In this document: positions 47,449 to 59,039 of the stretch, one piece after another
Numbering within the stretch: position 1 is the first letter of the stretch
How the letters are laid out: each line of letters begins with the position of its first letter
Origin: Plasmopara viticola
Lineage: Eukaryota > Oomycota > Peronosporomycetes > Peronosporales > Peronosporaceae
NCBI GenBank assembly: GCA_001695595.3
Contig: MBPM02000070.1
Location: 310,001-374,000 of the forward strand
Length of the DNA: 64,000 nt
Direction of reading: 5' to 3'
Translations under genes and position numbers: made by a program
Notes under the pieces: generated by a model
The model's database searches: none
Told to the model about the DNA's origin: nothing
Seen by the model: the letters and a program-made list of their open reading frames with translations, nothing else

Positions 47449-50400
47449 CTACGCTGCCATCCGTAGACCCGTAAGAAACTTGCTGTGCTTGTCCCTTGCA
47501 AGTGCCTTCGTAAATCCGTCCGCGACCATGTCTTCCGTCGGCTTGTATTCAAGTGTAATTTCCTCGCGTTCCACTTTCTCGCGCAGGAAATGAAACTTGA
47601 TGTCGATGTGCTTCGTCCGCGAGTGATAAACAGGATTCTTGGCCAGTGCGATGCAACCTTGATTATATTGATAAATCGTTGTTGCCGAATCGACACCGTA
47701 CTTCATGTCCTTGAGCAGACTTCGGAACCAAAGAGCCTCTTGCGTCACACTGTACAAACTCATGTACTCTGCTTCCGTGCTTGATGTTGCGACCGTCGGC
47801 TGACGCTTGGAATTCCACGAAACGGCACTTCCATTCAAGAAGAATACATACCCTGTTGTTGAACGTCGCGTGTCGAGGTCTCCTGCCCAGTTTGCATCAG
47901 CATACGCAATCAGCTCTCCCTTGCTCGAGCCGTCAAACACAATGCTGATATCTAGTGTCGTCTTCAAGTACTTCAGAATTCGCTTGGCCGCCACCCAGTG
48001 TGCCTTGCCGTAACGCTCGCAAAACTTGGCAACTTCACCAACAGCATATGCTATGTCCGGGCGCGTACATGTTGCTATGTACATCAAAGCCCCCACCAGT
48101 TCGCGATATGGGTACTTCGGCGCAAACGCTTCCTCTTCGGGCAACTTCGACAACTTGGAGTTACTGTCCGCTGGTGTGTGCACGTCCTTGCATTGATCAA
48201 CACCAAATTTCTCCGCGAATCGCTTGATATACGCTTGTTGGTTTATCTTGATCACATGGTCGTCACGCTTGCGGTGTATCTCGATCCCCAGGCAATACTT
48301 GAGCTCTCCGAGTTCTTTGATGCTGAACTCTTCCTTCAGCGCACTCTTGATGTCCTCAATATGATCCATGGTTTTGCAGAACAGCATCAAGTCATCCACG
48401 TAAATGATGATGATGCTGTACTCGTTTCTCGAAACACGAACGAACACACATGGGTCTGCCGAGGTACCCTAGAAACCTCGATTCTCCAGATGCTTGGTGA
48501 GCTTGCTGTTCCACTGTCGCGCAGCTTGCTTCGTCCCGTAAAGTGCTTTTTGAAGTAAGCACTTCTTTGCCGGATTTTCTTCATCTTCGAAGCCATCTGG
48601 CTGGTCCATGTAAATCTCCTCTTTAACTTCGCCATACAGGAATGCTGTATCAACGTCGACATTTTCAGCTTCTAAGTCTTCAGCCGCTGCGATCGCCAAC
48701 ACCGCATTAATCGACTCTTTGCGTGCGACTGGCGCAAACGTCTCATTATAGTCAATTCCAGGGCGCTGCGTAAACCCCTTTGCGACTAAGCGTGCCTTGA
48801 ACTTCACAATATTGCCACTCGGATCACGCTTGATACGGAAGACCCACTTGCACCCAACAGCCTTCTTATGCTGTGGCATGTCCAATAGCTTCCATGTGTT
48901 GTGATCTTCAAGTGACTTCATCTCGCTCTTCATCGCTTCCAGCCACTGATCCTTGTATTCGCTCTTCATTACTTCTTCGTAGGTGGAAGCTTGTTCCCCA
49001 CTGCTCTCCGCGACCAAACAGTGGTGAGAGTCGTACTCTCCCTCGAAGTCGTCCAGATTGAATTCACCGCGGCGTATGTTCGTGAATTCTTTGTCGTAGC
49101 GCACCAGACCACGCTTCTTCCGAACAGGTCGCACCATCCACTCTTCTTCGCCATCTCGGCCAGGTGTGCTCGATGCACGAGTTGGAACTTGAACGACCAC
49201 GTTATCTTGCCCGTCGTTCCCCGGCTCCTGGCGTGTTCGCATCGGTGGTGTCCTCAAAACTTCCTCTTCAAACGGTGCCTCCGTCTCTTCTTCGTCTTCA
49301 ATCACGTCGACGATCACATTTCTTCTCTTCTCCAGTACCTTCGAGACGGGATGCTCAGCGAACGTCACACTTCTTGAAATCTTGATTGATTCGTCGTCCG
49401 CGTCAAGAAGTCGATACGCCTTGTGTTTCTTCGCATATCCAAGGAAGAAACACTTCACGCCTGAATCATCCAGTTTCTTGCGTCCGCCTTCGCCACATGC
49501 GCGTAACACTGCGCACCAAATACGCGCATGTGGTCGATACGCGGTTTCCGCTTAAACACCATCTCGTATGGACTTGATCTCTTGTTCGACGCGTTTGGAA
49601 GCACGTTCCGGATGTCTGTCGCTGTCATGAGAGCTTCACACCAGTATGACTTGTCGAGTCCACTGTCCTTGATCATGCAGCGTGTCATCTCGATCAGTGT
49701 CCGGTTCATGCGCTCTGCCATACCGTTCTGTTCAGGGTTGAACGGTACCGTGAACTCTTGTTTGATAAACTTTGCCTTGCAAAAGTTGTCCATCGCCGCG
49801 TTCCGGTACTCCCCACCGTTGTCACTTCGAAGAACCTTGACCTTTGTCCCAGACAGCGTCTTGATCTCTCGGTAAAACCTTGTGAACGCGCTTGTTACTT
49901 CGCTCTTCTTCCGCAACGGGAAGACCGTCGTGTACCGGTTTTTCATCATGATGAAGCTGACAATGTACTTGTAGCCGGACTTTGAGAGTGGCGTGATTGG
50001 CCCGAGTACGTCAGAACACACCACTTCATCGGAACGCGCAGCCTCCCTGAGCTCTGCGTCTTCCTCACTTGTATTGAAAGACTTTCGCACTTGCTTGGAT
50101 GTTGCGCATACATCGCATACAAAGTCCATCTTCATCTCTTCTCCCTTGATTCTTCCATCCTTGACCAGAGCGTTTACCGTGCCATACGATGCGTGACCCA
50201 GTCTTCGGTGCCATAGCTCTGCTTCTGTCTCTGCAACATGACACTCCGCATCAGCCTCGATGTTGAGGTACATCAGGAAACCCTGTTTCCTTCCCGTGGC
50301 AACCGGTGTGCCGCCACGCTTCACCACACACTCGTCGCGGGTAATCTCGATCGTCATTCCTCGTGCTGCTGCAGCCGTAAGCGAGAACAAATTCTTCGAC

Positions 50401-51386
50401 AGTTCTTGAACGTGCAGAGTATTTTCCAGCGTGGCATCGATCCACGCATGCCCGGTCCAAACCCGAAGCTTGACCGTTCCGTAGCCGATGACCTTGAGCT
50501 TCACATCGTTCTTCGCGCTTGAAACACTGCGCGGCTGTTCAACTATCTTGTAGTCCACGAAGGATCCTCGATCCTTGCACATATGCGCCGATGCTCCGCT
50601 GTCCATGACCCAGCAGTTGCTCGCGTAGCCCTCACTGGCATTGAACGCGATGTTGGACTGGTCATGGTTTGCTTCTCTTGAAATCCGACTTGAACGGCAA
50701 TCTCTAGCATAGTGGCCGACCTTGCCACAATTGTAGCACACCCCCGACGGTCCTTTGGGACGTCGTCCTTGTTGCTTCTTCGGGTGCTGCTTGACGCTTC
50801 GCTTGTTTGTGTAGAGAGCCGTTGCTTCCTCTACTCGTGCCGCCTCCTTCTGGCGCACTTCTTCAGCAATCAGCTTACTCACGAGACTGCTGAATTCGAA
50901 GCTGGTGGTCGACATCCGGAACGCCTGCACTAAGCTCTCGTAGCTTGCAGGAAGGCTCCTTAGCATGACTGCGCATATGTCTTCTTCACTTGGAGCACAG
51001 TTTGCACTTCTCATCTTCATCACCAGGTCTTCAAGCTCCATCACATGTCCACTCATGTTCGACGCCGTGTACTTGAACGAAGCGAACTTCTCCTTCAGCC
51101 AAAGCCGATTCGCCATGTCTTGAGTGTGATGAAACCTTGCCAGTCTTCCCCACGCTTCGGTCGCTGACGTTGCGTCGATCACGTGCATCAGCTGAGAGTC
51201 ACTCAAGTTGAGCGCGATCGCAGCGTGTGCTTGCTGCTCCTTGACCGCATTGGGTGCGCCTTCGCCAGAGACGGCTCCCGACAATCCCTTGGACATCAAA
51301 GACATCTTCATCTTGTAGCTCCATAACGCGTAGTTGGATCCGTCGAATGGCTCGATCTTGACACCGGAGTCGTTACTTGGGCTCAT
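47449..51386 (-). pseudogene. Copia element A Gag-Pol, broken
   Basis: Almost identical to the intact polyprotein of element B, but with at least three lesions. A single-base deletion near 49485 shifts frame in the segment after the integrase core. A Lys codon has become TAG at 48469-48471, just before the reverse-transcriptase YVDD motif. The RNase H Asp of 'IYQDNQ' is Tyr in A ('IYQYNQ', near 47665). Gag, zinc knuckle, protease and integrase core (49455-51386) stay open. The element cannot make a full polyprotein but could be mobilised in trans, since its LTRs survive in split form. Confidence 0.93.
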
Positions 51387-51390
51387 AACC

Positions 51391-51540
51391 TGTTAATAAA
51401 AATAAACTCGGGATCGGAATGTTAATAAAAATAAACTCAGTAAGTTGTATTCGTGCGTTCATCCTTGTCCTACTCTTTGCTGTCTCTCTTGCTGGCCATT
51501 CATTCCTTTCGCGCACGATAGCCATTCAATCGCATTGACC
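51391..51540 (-). repeat. 5' LTR of element A, left part
   Basis: The first 150 bp (plus-strand order) of A's LTR, ending ...CATTGACC exactly where element B begins. The missing remainder is found on the other side of B at 55877-55932. Confidence 0.9.
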
Positions 51541-51718
51541 TGTTAATAAAAATAAAACTCAGTAAGTTGTATTTGTGCGTTCATCCTTGTCCTACTCTTT
51601 GCTGTCTCTCTTGCTGGCCATTCATTCCTTTCGCGCACGATAGCCATTCAATCGCATTGACCAATCACTGGTCATAGTAACGTCCGCCTTTCTTCGATCA
51701 GCACATCAATCTTTAACA
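51541..51718 (-). repeat. 3' LTR of Copia element B
   Basis: 178 bp, TGTTAAT...TTTAACA, identical to 55694-55871. It lacks the 29-bp duplicated start found in element A's LTRs and has one extra A in 'aaaactcag'. Confidence 0.95.
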
Positions 51719-51750
51719 CTCTCCCTTGATGTGCGCGCGAAGTGAGCATC

Positions 51751-54700
51751 CTACGCTGCCATCCGTAGACCCGTAAGAAACTTGCTGTGCTTGTCCCTTG
51801 CAAGTGCCTTCGTAAATCCGTCCGCGACCATGTCTTCCGTCGGCTTGTATTCAAGTGTGATTTCCTCGCGTTCCACTTTCTCGCGCAGGAAATGAAACTT
51901 GATGTCGATGTGCTTCGTCCGCGAGTGATAAACAGGATTCTTGGCCAAAGCGATGCAACCTTGATTATCTTGATAAATCGTTGTTGCCGAATCGACACCG
52001 TACTTCATGTCCTTGAGCAGACTTCGGAACCAAATAGCCTCTTGCGTCACACTGTACAAACTCATGTACTCTGCTTCCGTGCTTGATGTTGCGACCGTCG
52101 GCTGACGCTTGGAATTCCACGAAACGGCACTTCCATTCAAGAAGAATACATACCCTGTTGTTGAACGTCGCGTGTCGAGGTCTCCTGCCCAGTTTGCATC
52201 AGCATACGCAATCAGCTCTCCCTTGCTCGAGCCGTCAAACACAATGCTGATATCTAGTGTCGTCTTCAAGTACTTCAGAATTCGCTTGGCCGCCGCCCAG
52301 TGTGCCTTGCCGTAACGCTCGCAAAACTTGGCAACTTCACCAACAGCATATGCTATGTCCGGGCGCGTACATGTTGCTATGTACATCAAAGCCCCCACCA
52401 GTTCGCGATATGGGTACTTCGGCGCAAACGCTTCCTCTTCGGGCAACTTCGACAACTTGGAGTTACTGTCCGCTGGTGTGTGCACGTCCTTGCATTGATC
52501 AACACCAAATTTCTCCGCGAGTCGCTTGATATACGCTTGTTGGTTTATCTTGATCACATGGTCGTCACGCTTGCGGTGTATCTCGATCCCCAGGCAATAC
52601 TTGAGCTCTCCGAGTTCTTTGATGCTGAACTCTTCCTTCAGCGCACTCTTGATGTCCTCAATATGATCCATGGTTTTGCAGAACAGCATCAAGTCATCCA
52701 CGTAAATGATGATGATGCTGTACTCGTTTCTCGAAACACGAACGAACACACATGGGTCTGCCGAGGTACCCTTGAAACCTTGATTCTCCAGATGCTTGGT
52801 GAGCTTGCTGTTCCACTGTCGCGCAGCTTGCTTCGTCCCGTAAAGTGCTTTTTGAAGTAAGCACTTCTTTGCCGGATTTTCTTCATCTTCGAAGCCATCT
52901 GGCTGGTCCATGTAGATCTCCTCTTCAACTTCGCCATACAGGAATGCTGTATCAACGTCGACATTTTCAGCTTCTAAGTCTTCAGCCGCTGCGATCGCCA
53001 ACACCGCATTAATCGACTCTTTGCGTGCGACTGGCGCAAACGTCTCATTGTAGTCAATTCCAGGGCGCTGCGTAAACCCCTTTGCGACTAAGCGTGCCTT
53101 GAACTTCACAATATTGCCACTCGGATCACGCTTGATACGGAAGACCCACTTGCACCCAACAGCCTTCTTATGCTGTGGCATGTCCAATAGCTTCCATGTG
53201 TTGTGATCTTCAAGTGACTTCATCTCGCTCTTCATCGCTTCCAGCCACTGATCCTTGTATTCGCTCTTCATTACTTCTTCGTAGGTGGAAGCTTGTTCCC
53301 CACTGCTCTCCGCGACCAAACAGTGGTGAGAGTCGTACTCTCCCTCGAAGTCGTCCAGATTGAATTCACCGCGGCGTATGTTCGTGAATTCTTTGTCGTA
53401 GCGCACCAGACCACGCTTCTTCCGAACAGGTCGCACCATCCACTCTTCTTCGCCATCTCGGCCAGGTGTGCTCGATGCACGAGTTGGAACTTGAACGACC
53501 ACGTTATCTTGCCCGTCGTTCCCCGGCTCCTGGCGTGTTCGCATCGGTGGTGTCCTCAAAACTTCCTCTTCAAACGGTGCCTCCGTCTCTTCTTCGTCTT
53601 CAATCACGTCGACGATCACATTTCTTTTCTTCTCCAGTACCTTCGAGACGGGATGCTCAGCGAACGTCACACTTCTTGAAATCTTGATTGATCCGTCGTC
53701 CGCGTCAAGAAGTCGATACGCCTTGTGTTTCTTCGCATATCCAAGGAAGAAACACTTCACGCCTGAATCATCCAGTTTCTTGCGTCCCGCCTTCGCCACA
53801 TGCGCGTAACACTGCGCACCAAATACGCGCATGTGGTCGATACGCGGTTTCCGCTTAAACACCATCTCGTATGGACTTGATCTCTTGTTCGACGCGTTTG
53901 GAAGCACGTTCCGGATGTCTGTCGCTGTCATGAGAGCTTCACACCAGTATGACTTGTCGAGTCCACTGTCCTTGATCATGCAGCGTGTCATCTCGATCAG
54001 TGTCCGGTTCATGCGCTCTGCCATACCGTTCTGTTCAGGGTTGAACGGTACCGTGAACTCTTGTTTGATAAACTTTGCCTTGCAAAAGTTGTCCATCGCC
54101 GCGTTCCGGTACTCCCCACCGTTGTCACTTCGAAGAACCTTGACCTTTGTCCCAGACAGCGTCTTGATCTCTCGGTAAAACCTTGTGAACGCGCTTGTTA
54201 CTTCGCTCTTCTTCCGCAACGGGAAGACCGTCGTGTACCGGTTTTTCATCATGATGAAGCTGACAATGTACTTGTAGCCGGACTTTGAGAGTGGCGTGAT
54301 TGGCCCGAGTACGTCAGAACACACCACTTCATCGGAACGCGCAGCCTCCCTGAGCTCTGCGTCTTCCTCACTTGTATTGAAAGACTTTCGCACTTGCTTG
54401 GATGTTGCGCACACATCGCATACAAAGTCCATCTTCATCTCTTCTCCCTTGATTCTTCCATCCTTGACCAGAGCGTTTACCGTGCCATACGATGCGTGAC
54501 CCAGTCTTCGGTGCCATAGCTCTGCTTCTGTCTCTGCAACATGGCACTCCGCATCAGCCTCGATGTTGAGGTACATCAGGAAACCCTGTTTCCTTCCCGT
54601 GGCAACCGGTGTGCCGCCACGCTTCACCACGCACTCGTCGCGGGTAATCTCGATCGTCATTCCTCGTGCTGCTGCAGCCGTAAGCGAGAACAAATTCTTC

Positions 54701-55689
54701 GACAGTTCTTGAACGTGCAGAGTATTTTCCAGCGTGGCATCGATCCACGCATGCCCGGTCCAAACCCGAAGCTTGACCGTTCCGTAGCCGATGACCTTGA
54801 GCTTCACATCGTTCTTCGCGCTTGAAACACTGCGCGGCTGTTCAACTATCTTGTAGTCCACGAAGGATCCTCGATCCTTGCACATATGCGCCGATGCTCC
54901 GCTGTCCATGACCCAGCAGTTGCTCGCGTAGCCCTCACTGGCATTGAACGCGATGTTGGACTGGTCATGGTTTGCTTCTCTTGAAATCCGACTTGAACGG
55001 CAATCTCTAGCATAGTGGCCGACCTTGCCACAATTGTAGCACACCCCCGACGGTCCTTTGGGACGTCGTCCTTGTTGCTTCTTCGGGTGCTGCTTGACGC
55101 TTCGCTTGTTTGTGTAGAGAGCCGTTGCTTCCTCTACTTGTGCCGCCTCCTTCTGGCGCACTTCTTCAGCAATCAGCTTACTCACGAGACTGCTGAATTC
55201 GAAGCTGGTGATCGACATCCGGAACGCCTGCACTAAGCTCTCGTAGCTTGCAGGAAGGCTCCTTAGCATGACTGCGCATATGTCTTCTTCACTTGGAGCA
55301 CAGTTTGCACTTCTCATCTTCATCACCAGGTCTTCAAGCTCCATCACATGTCCACTCATGTTCGACGCCGTGTACTTGAACGAAGCGAACTTCTCCTTCA
55401 GCCAAAGCCGATTCGCCATGTCTTGAGTGTGATGAAACCTTGCCAGTCTTCCCCACGCTTCGGTCGCTGACGTTGCGTCGATCACGTGCATCAGCTGAGA
55501 GTCACTCAAGTTGAGCGCGATCGCAGCGTGTGCTTGCTGCTCCTTGACCGCATTGGGTGCGCCTTCGCCAGAGACGGCTCCCCACAATCCCTTGGACATC
55601 AAAGACATCTTCATCTTGTAGCTCCATAACGCGTAGTTGGATCCGTCGAATGGCTCGATCTTGACACCGGAGTCGTTACTTGGGCTCAT
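51751..55689 (-). CDS. Copia Gag-Pol polyprotein (element B)
   Basis: A single 1312-residue frame with all Copia domains in order: Gag (about 10-190), CCHC zinc knuckle CYNCGKVGHYARDC (217-230), aspartic protease with MDSGAS (Asp262), pre-integrase 'LWHRRLGHAS' (391-400), integrase core with D459, D522 (SDNGGEY) and E558 (DD35E spacing), reverse transcriptase 'WVFRIKRDP' (848-856) and 'IIYVDDL' (994-1000), and RNase H with 'YADANWAGD' (Asp1164), 'TEAEY' (Glu1205) and 'YQDNQ' (Asp1241). The C-terminus ends 'DGFTKALARDKHSKFL'. The start ATG lies only four bases inside the 5' LTR. All catalytic residues I can check are present. Products would be the virus-like particle proteins and replication enzymes of the retrotransposon. 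Confidence 0.96.
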   Translation of the reverse strand: MSPSNDSGVKIEPFDGSNYALWSYKMKMSLMSKGLWGAVSGEGAPNAVKEQQAHAAIALNLSDSQLMHVIDATSATEAWGRLARFHHTQDMANRLWLKEKFASFKYTASNMSGHVMELEDLVMKMRSANCAPSEEDICAVMLRSLPASYESLVQAFRMSITSFEFSSLVSKLIAEEVRQKEAAQVEEATALYTNKRSVKQHPKKQQGRRPKGPSGVCYNCGKVGHYARDCRSSRISREANHDQSNIAFNASEGYASNCWVMDSGASAHMCKDRGSFVDYKIVEQPRSVSSAKNDVKLKVIGYGTVKLRVWTGHAWIDATLENTLHVQELSKNLFSLTAAAARGMTIEITRDECVVKRGGTPVATGRKQGFLMYLNIEADAECHVAETEAELWHRRLGHASYGTVNALVKDGRIKGEEMKMDFVCDVCATSKQVRKSFNTSEEDAELREAARSDEVVCSDVLGPITPLSKSGYKYIVSFIMMKNRYTTVFPLRKKSEVTSAFTRFYREIKTLSGTKVKVLRSDNGGEYRNAAMDNFCKAKFIKQEFTVPFNPEQNGMAERMNRTLIEMTRCMIKDSGLDKSYWCEALMTATDIRNVLPNASNKRSSPYEMVFKRKPRIDHMRVFGAQCYAHVAKAGRKKLDDSGVKCFFLGYAKKHKAYRLLDADDGSIKISRSVTFAEHPVSKVLEKKRNVIVDVIEDEEETEAPFEEEVLRTPPMRTRQEPGNDGQDNVVVQVPTRASSTPGRDGEEEWMVRPVRKKRGLVRYDKEFTNIRRGEFNLDDFEGEYDSHHCLVAESSGEQASTYEEVMKSEYKDQWLEAMKSEMKSLEDHNTWKLLDMPQHKKAVGCKWVFRIKRDPSGNIVKFKARLVAKGFTQRPGIDYNETFAPVARKESINAVLAIAAAEDLEAENVDVDTAFLYGEVEEEIYMDQPDGFEDEENPAKKCLLQKALYGTKQAARQWNSKLTKHLENQGFKGTSADPCVFVRVSRNEYSIIIIYVDDLMLFCKTMDHIEDIKSALKEEFSIKELGELKYCLGIEIHRKRDDHVIKINQQAYIKRLAEKFGVDQCKDVHTPADSNSKLSKLPEEEAFAPKYPYRELVGALMYIATCTRPDIAYAVGEVAKFCERYGKAHWAAAKRILKYLKTTLDISIVFDGSSKGELIAYADANWAGDLDTRRSTTGYVFFLNGSAVSWNSKRQPTVATSSTEAEYMSLYSVTQEAIWFRSLLKDMKYGVDSATTIYQDNQGCIALAKNPVYHSRTKHIDIKFHFLREKVEREEITLEYKPTEDMVADGFTKALARDKHSKFLTGLRMAA

Positions 55690-55693
55690 AACC

Positions 55694-55871
55694 TGTTAAT
55701 AAAAATAAAACTCAGTAAGTTGTATTTGTGCGTTCATCCTTGTCCTACTCTTTGCTGTCTCTCTTGCTGGCCATTCATTCCTTTCGCGCACGATAGCCAT
55801 TCAATCGCATTGACCAATCACTGGTCATAGTAACGTCCGCCTTTCTTCGATCAGCACATCAATCTTTAACA
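55694..55871 (-). repeat. 5' LTR of Copia element B
   Basis: 178 bp, identical to 51541-51718. It is followed on the minus strand by GGTT and then the Gag start codon. Confidence 0.95.
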
Positions 55872-55932
55872 TGACCAATCACTGGTCATAGTAACGTCCG
55901 CCTTTCTTCGATCAGCACATCAATCTTTAACA
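55872..55932 (-). repeat. 5' LTR of element A, right part
   Basis: It starts with the duplicated TGACC and continues with the last 56 bp of A's LTR to TTTAACA. The adjoining GAAAC is A's target-site duplication. Confidence 0.9.
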
Positions 55933-56049
55933 GAAACATCTTTTTCACGAGAACAAAATAATGACCACAAGAAAGTCGACTTCATAGGCATCGAAAACAA
56001 GGAATGCATAAATTGTGCCGATAAGACATTGACCTTGACCTTTCTTCCA

Positions 56050-58240
56050 AGTTTTTAAGAAATGATTCATAGCAGTATGACCTTGTCGTTGACCAACTCC
56101 AGCAAATATTCGAAACTAAGCAAAGCAAAGCACTTCCTCTGTAGAAAAATTTGCCAAACTTCTGCTACTAAAAGATCCAGATCTATACTTCTTGCTAGAT
56201 CAATCAAATGGTCTAACATGTCTTTCAATTGTATACATATTAAGATGCGCTTTCGTGATATTTATTTTAGGTCGATGCATCATTGTAAATAAAGAAGTTT
56301 TGTGACATCTGCGTCACCAAAAATAATTTTTAAGAAGTTCATCAATTCGTCCGGTTTGCTTTCAGCAGCTGACCATGTCCTCGACTAGATCCAATCGATC
56401 GATAATGGCTCTAGCAGTAGCTTTATCTGTATTACGAAAGACATCATCCAGCTTTTATTGCCGCGTTCGGGTTTACGGCATGAACGCTATCAATTAGCTT
56501 TACAAGTAAACAGTCGTGGCTGAAAACCTATGTGCGCTTTGCCAAGCCTTAGCGACTAAAGAGCTTTGTGTGGGATTCTCTTGTTCTTAAACCATAGCTT
56601 TAATTGACACTCCTGAAACCTTACAGCAAACTCAAAATTTTCTTGTCGAGCTTTGCTTCTCTAAGCTCCATGGACGCAGTATCACCTATCAAGCAAAAGG
56701 TCCGGAGAGCGAGCATGCATTTTTGGTTGCTTGAGCTGGCTCGATGATCAAGATTCTTGATTAGCTGTAGAATATAGATTATATCGAGACATAATTCCTC
56801 TAATTCTATTGCGTAAACAAAAGGTCTTCAGTCGTGAAATACGTTTTGCGTGTCGCTGTTTTGTCCGAATAATGTGAGCAGCGTGGCGACATCGCATAGG
56901 CCACTGCATTACAATATCAGTGCCTAAATATAATGTCTTGTGTCTCTTTAGTACTATTGTAATCTGCAAATCCTCGTCCGGGTCATGCAGAGCTAGGCCT
57001 ACGTCGGCTTATTGTACGAACGCCTGATCTCATGTGACTTCGCTGATGACCATGCTACGAAGCATTAACACGTGGCTATCATTTCGACGCCAAAGTGCTT
57101 CAAGTAATGTTTTATCTAAAAAAGGGCATATATGAGCTTTATGATTGAACGGGTATAACACCGAGTAAGATCATTTTGCTTTGAAGTGTCACGAATTCTT
57201 TGCATGTAGTCATGGAGTGAGTTAAAAAAAATTCGGCCATCAATAAGAGCAAGGATTATGGTGCTGGTAATGCGTCGTAAGGAATAAGAAAAAACTCAAT
57301 CACACCGCTCCCTTTGTCGTACTTGATACTTACAAAAAAGGTCAAGATGCGGAGCAGGCCACCATGGAATTCAGCGCTTCTTATTTCTTGCAGATGGCTC
57401 GAGTGGATCCGATCACGCTGGTGAGGCTTTGCTCCAGCGGAACAAAAAAAAGGGTTTTGCTCGTTCTAAACGCTACAAAACTTTACCCCGTTGGACACGA
57501 TAATGAATATATAACATTTCAGTAGCTGCAGGACATAAATCGGCGATTATATCAGCATCTGGTCACTTGATCTTTCGGTCTTTGTATTACTTCGCCGTGT
57601 CTTTTGTAGTCGAAATCAACTTAGCTGCTCCATTTTATCTTTAACACATTTCGATCGCCATGACAAACAATTAATACGGCAAGCAAGCTTAATTGCTTTA
57701 ATCGAGTCACGAATTTATAAAGTGAAGACAGCATCTCTGACGAGGCTTTTGATATCTTGTCTTCAAGAATCTCAGCAGACAAATGCCGTAATACTCGTTA
57801 TACTTTGTCAGCACTGCAGCAAATGTTTGTTTGTCATTTTTTCCATATATGTCATAATACATCTACAAAAAGACATGGTCTCCAAACTTTTGGCATCGTC
57901 CAAATTTTTTGACGCTACTTCAATGAAAAGTGTTATCAGCGCAGCGTCGAAGGAGCGATTTGATATCACCGAAATCGAAAAATGTAATCATCTAAATGGT
58001 GTTTGCTAATTATGTCCAGTAATTTGGCACGACCAGAGGTAAAGCAAGTTTTTAGGCGAATTGCGACGATTTAGCGACTGTTTTCAGTATTTTTTTCGCT
58101 TACCTTGTCTTGAGCAGATCGACCTTAACAAGCTCGGCAAATGCAAGGAATTTCGGGTAAAATTTGGCTGACACAAAGCACGCCGGTGAAGTAGTGTCTG
58201 AGGTGAGTGTTCAGCTTTTGGCCTCGTGTCATAGGTATAA
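56050..58240 (-). pseudogene. WY effector relic, C-terminal half (minus)
   Basis: Matches to the intact gene in order: 'cggtttgctttcagcagctgacca' near 56350 (intact 2035), 'aagacatcatcca' near 56440 (2160), 'ctccatggacgcagtatcacct' near 56668 (2392), the 'CYGDHKASTM' region near 57600-57690, 'LSSF.TK'-type module pieces near 57800-57960, and the 'LAFAEL' helix near 58120-58150 (residue ~1632). Many stops and frameshifts. Confidence 0.7.
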
Positions 58241-58599
58241 TATTATAAACGTCACGCGCATCAGATCGTATACAATAAAGGCCAATCTTATGGCTTTTTA
58301 CTTATTTCATCGGCCGGACTTCATGATCTTAAAAGATTATGTTAGTGATTTAAACATATGCTTCACATTTTAGAGCAGAAAAAAATGTCATTATATGAAC
58401 TGTGACGTAATACAACATACTGCTCATGCATTTTGTAGACTAATACTACAGAAGTATATCTTGCTTGATTGACGACAAACGTGTTTACTCCCTATACAGC
58501 CTCAATAAAGTCGATAGAATGGAGCGTATCAGCGACTAGATTCTCTTTTCAAATTAAAATTGTGTACAATACAATATTTTGAAAAACTTTCCAAGAAAT

Positions 58600-58780
58600 C
58601 GATGCATTTGTCAGGCTCGACGGCATGTGCTCAACAAAGGCCTCCTATTAAATATATATCAAATTATCTATTTCCGTCAAAATAATATATCTGCTTTCTG
58701 CGGATATCGCCACTAAAATTGTATTTCTTCATCAACGAGGGCAAAAATATTTGCATTGAGAAATCGCACAGCTTAATGCA
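58600..58780 (-). repeat. Recurrent block R1
   Basis: R1 core 'GGCATGTGCTCAACAAAGGC' near 58621-58640. The microsatellite at 58789 separates it from the next relic's C-terminus, which accounts for the larger gap here. Confidence 0.4.
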
Positions 58781-58788
58781 TATCTAAC

Positions 58789-59016
<228 letters not shown>

Positions 59017-59039
59017 GTAGCATGGTATAACTTCCAAGA

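Larger units (their letters stand above)
51541..55871 (-). mobile_element. Copia element B (inner, apparently intact)
   Basis: A 4331-bp element inserted in the 5' LTR of element A with the 5-bp target-site duplication TGACC (51536-51540 and 55872-55876). The two 178-bp LTRs (51541-51718 and 55694-55871) are identical by eye. It has a polypurine tract AAGGGAGAG at 51719-51727 (minus) and one uninterrupted Gag-Pol frame. These are the marks of a very recent, possibly still mobile insertion. Confidence 0.95.
47211..55932 (-). mobile_element. Copia element A (outer, defective)
   Basis: Element A is bounded by the 5-bp target-site duplication GAAAC at 47206-47210 and 55933-55937. Its 3' LTR is intact at 47211-47416 (206 bp). 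Its 5' LTR is split into 51391-51540 and 55872-55932 by the insertion of element B. Removing B and one copy of its 5-bp duplication restores a 206-bp 5' LTR. The two LTRs differ at about five positions, so A is older than B. Confidence 0.93.

Noticed and set aside
48469..49509. Separate 346-codon and 332-codon genes on the minus strand
   Set aside because: They are pieces of the broken Gag-Pol of Copia element A, as the alignment with element B shows.
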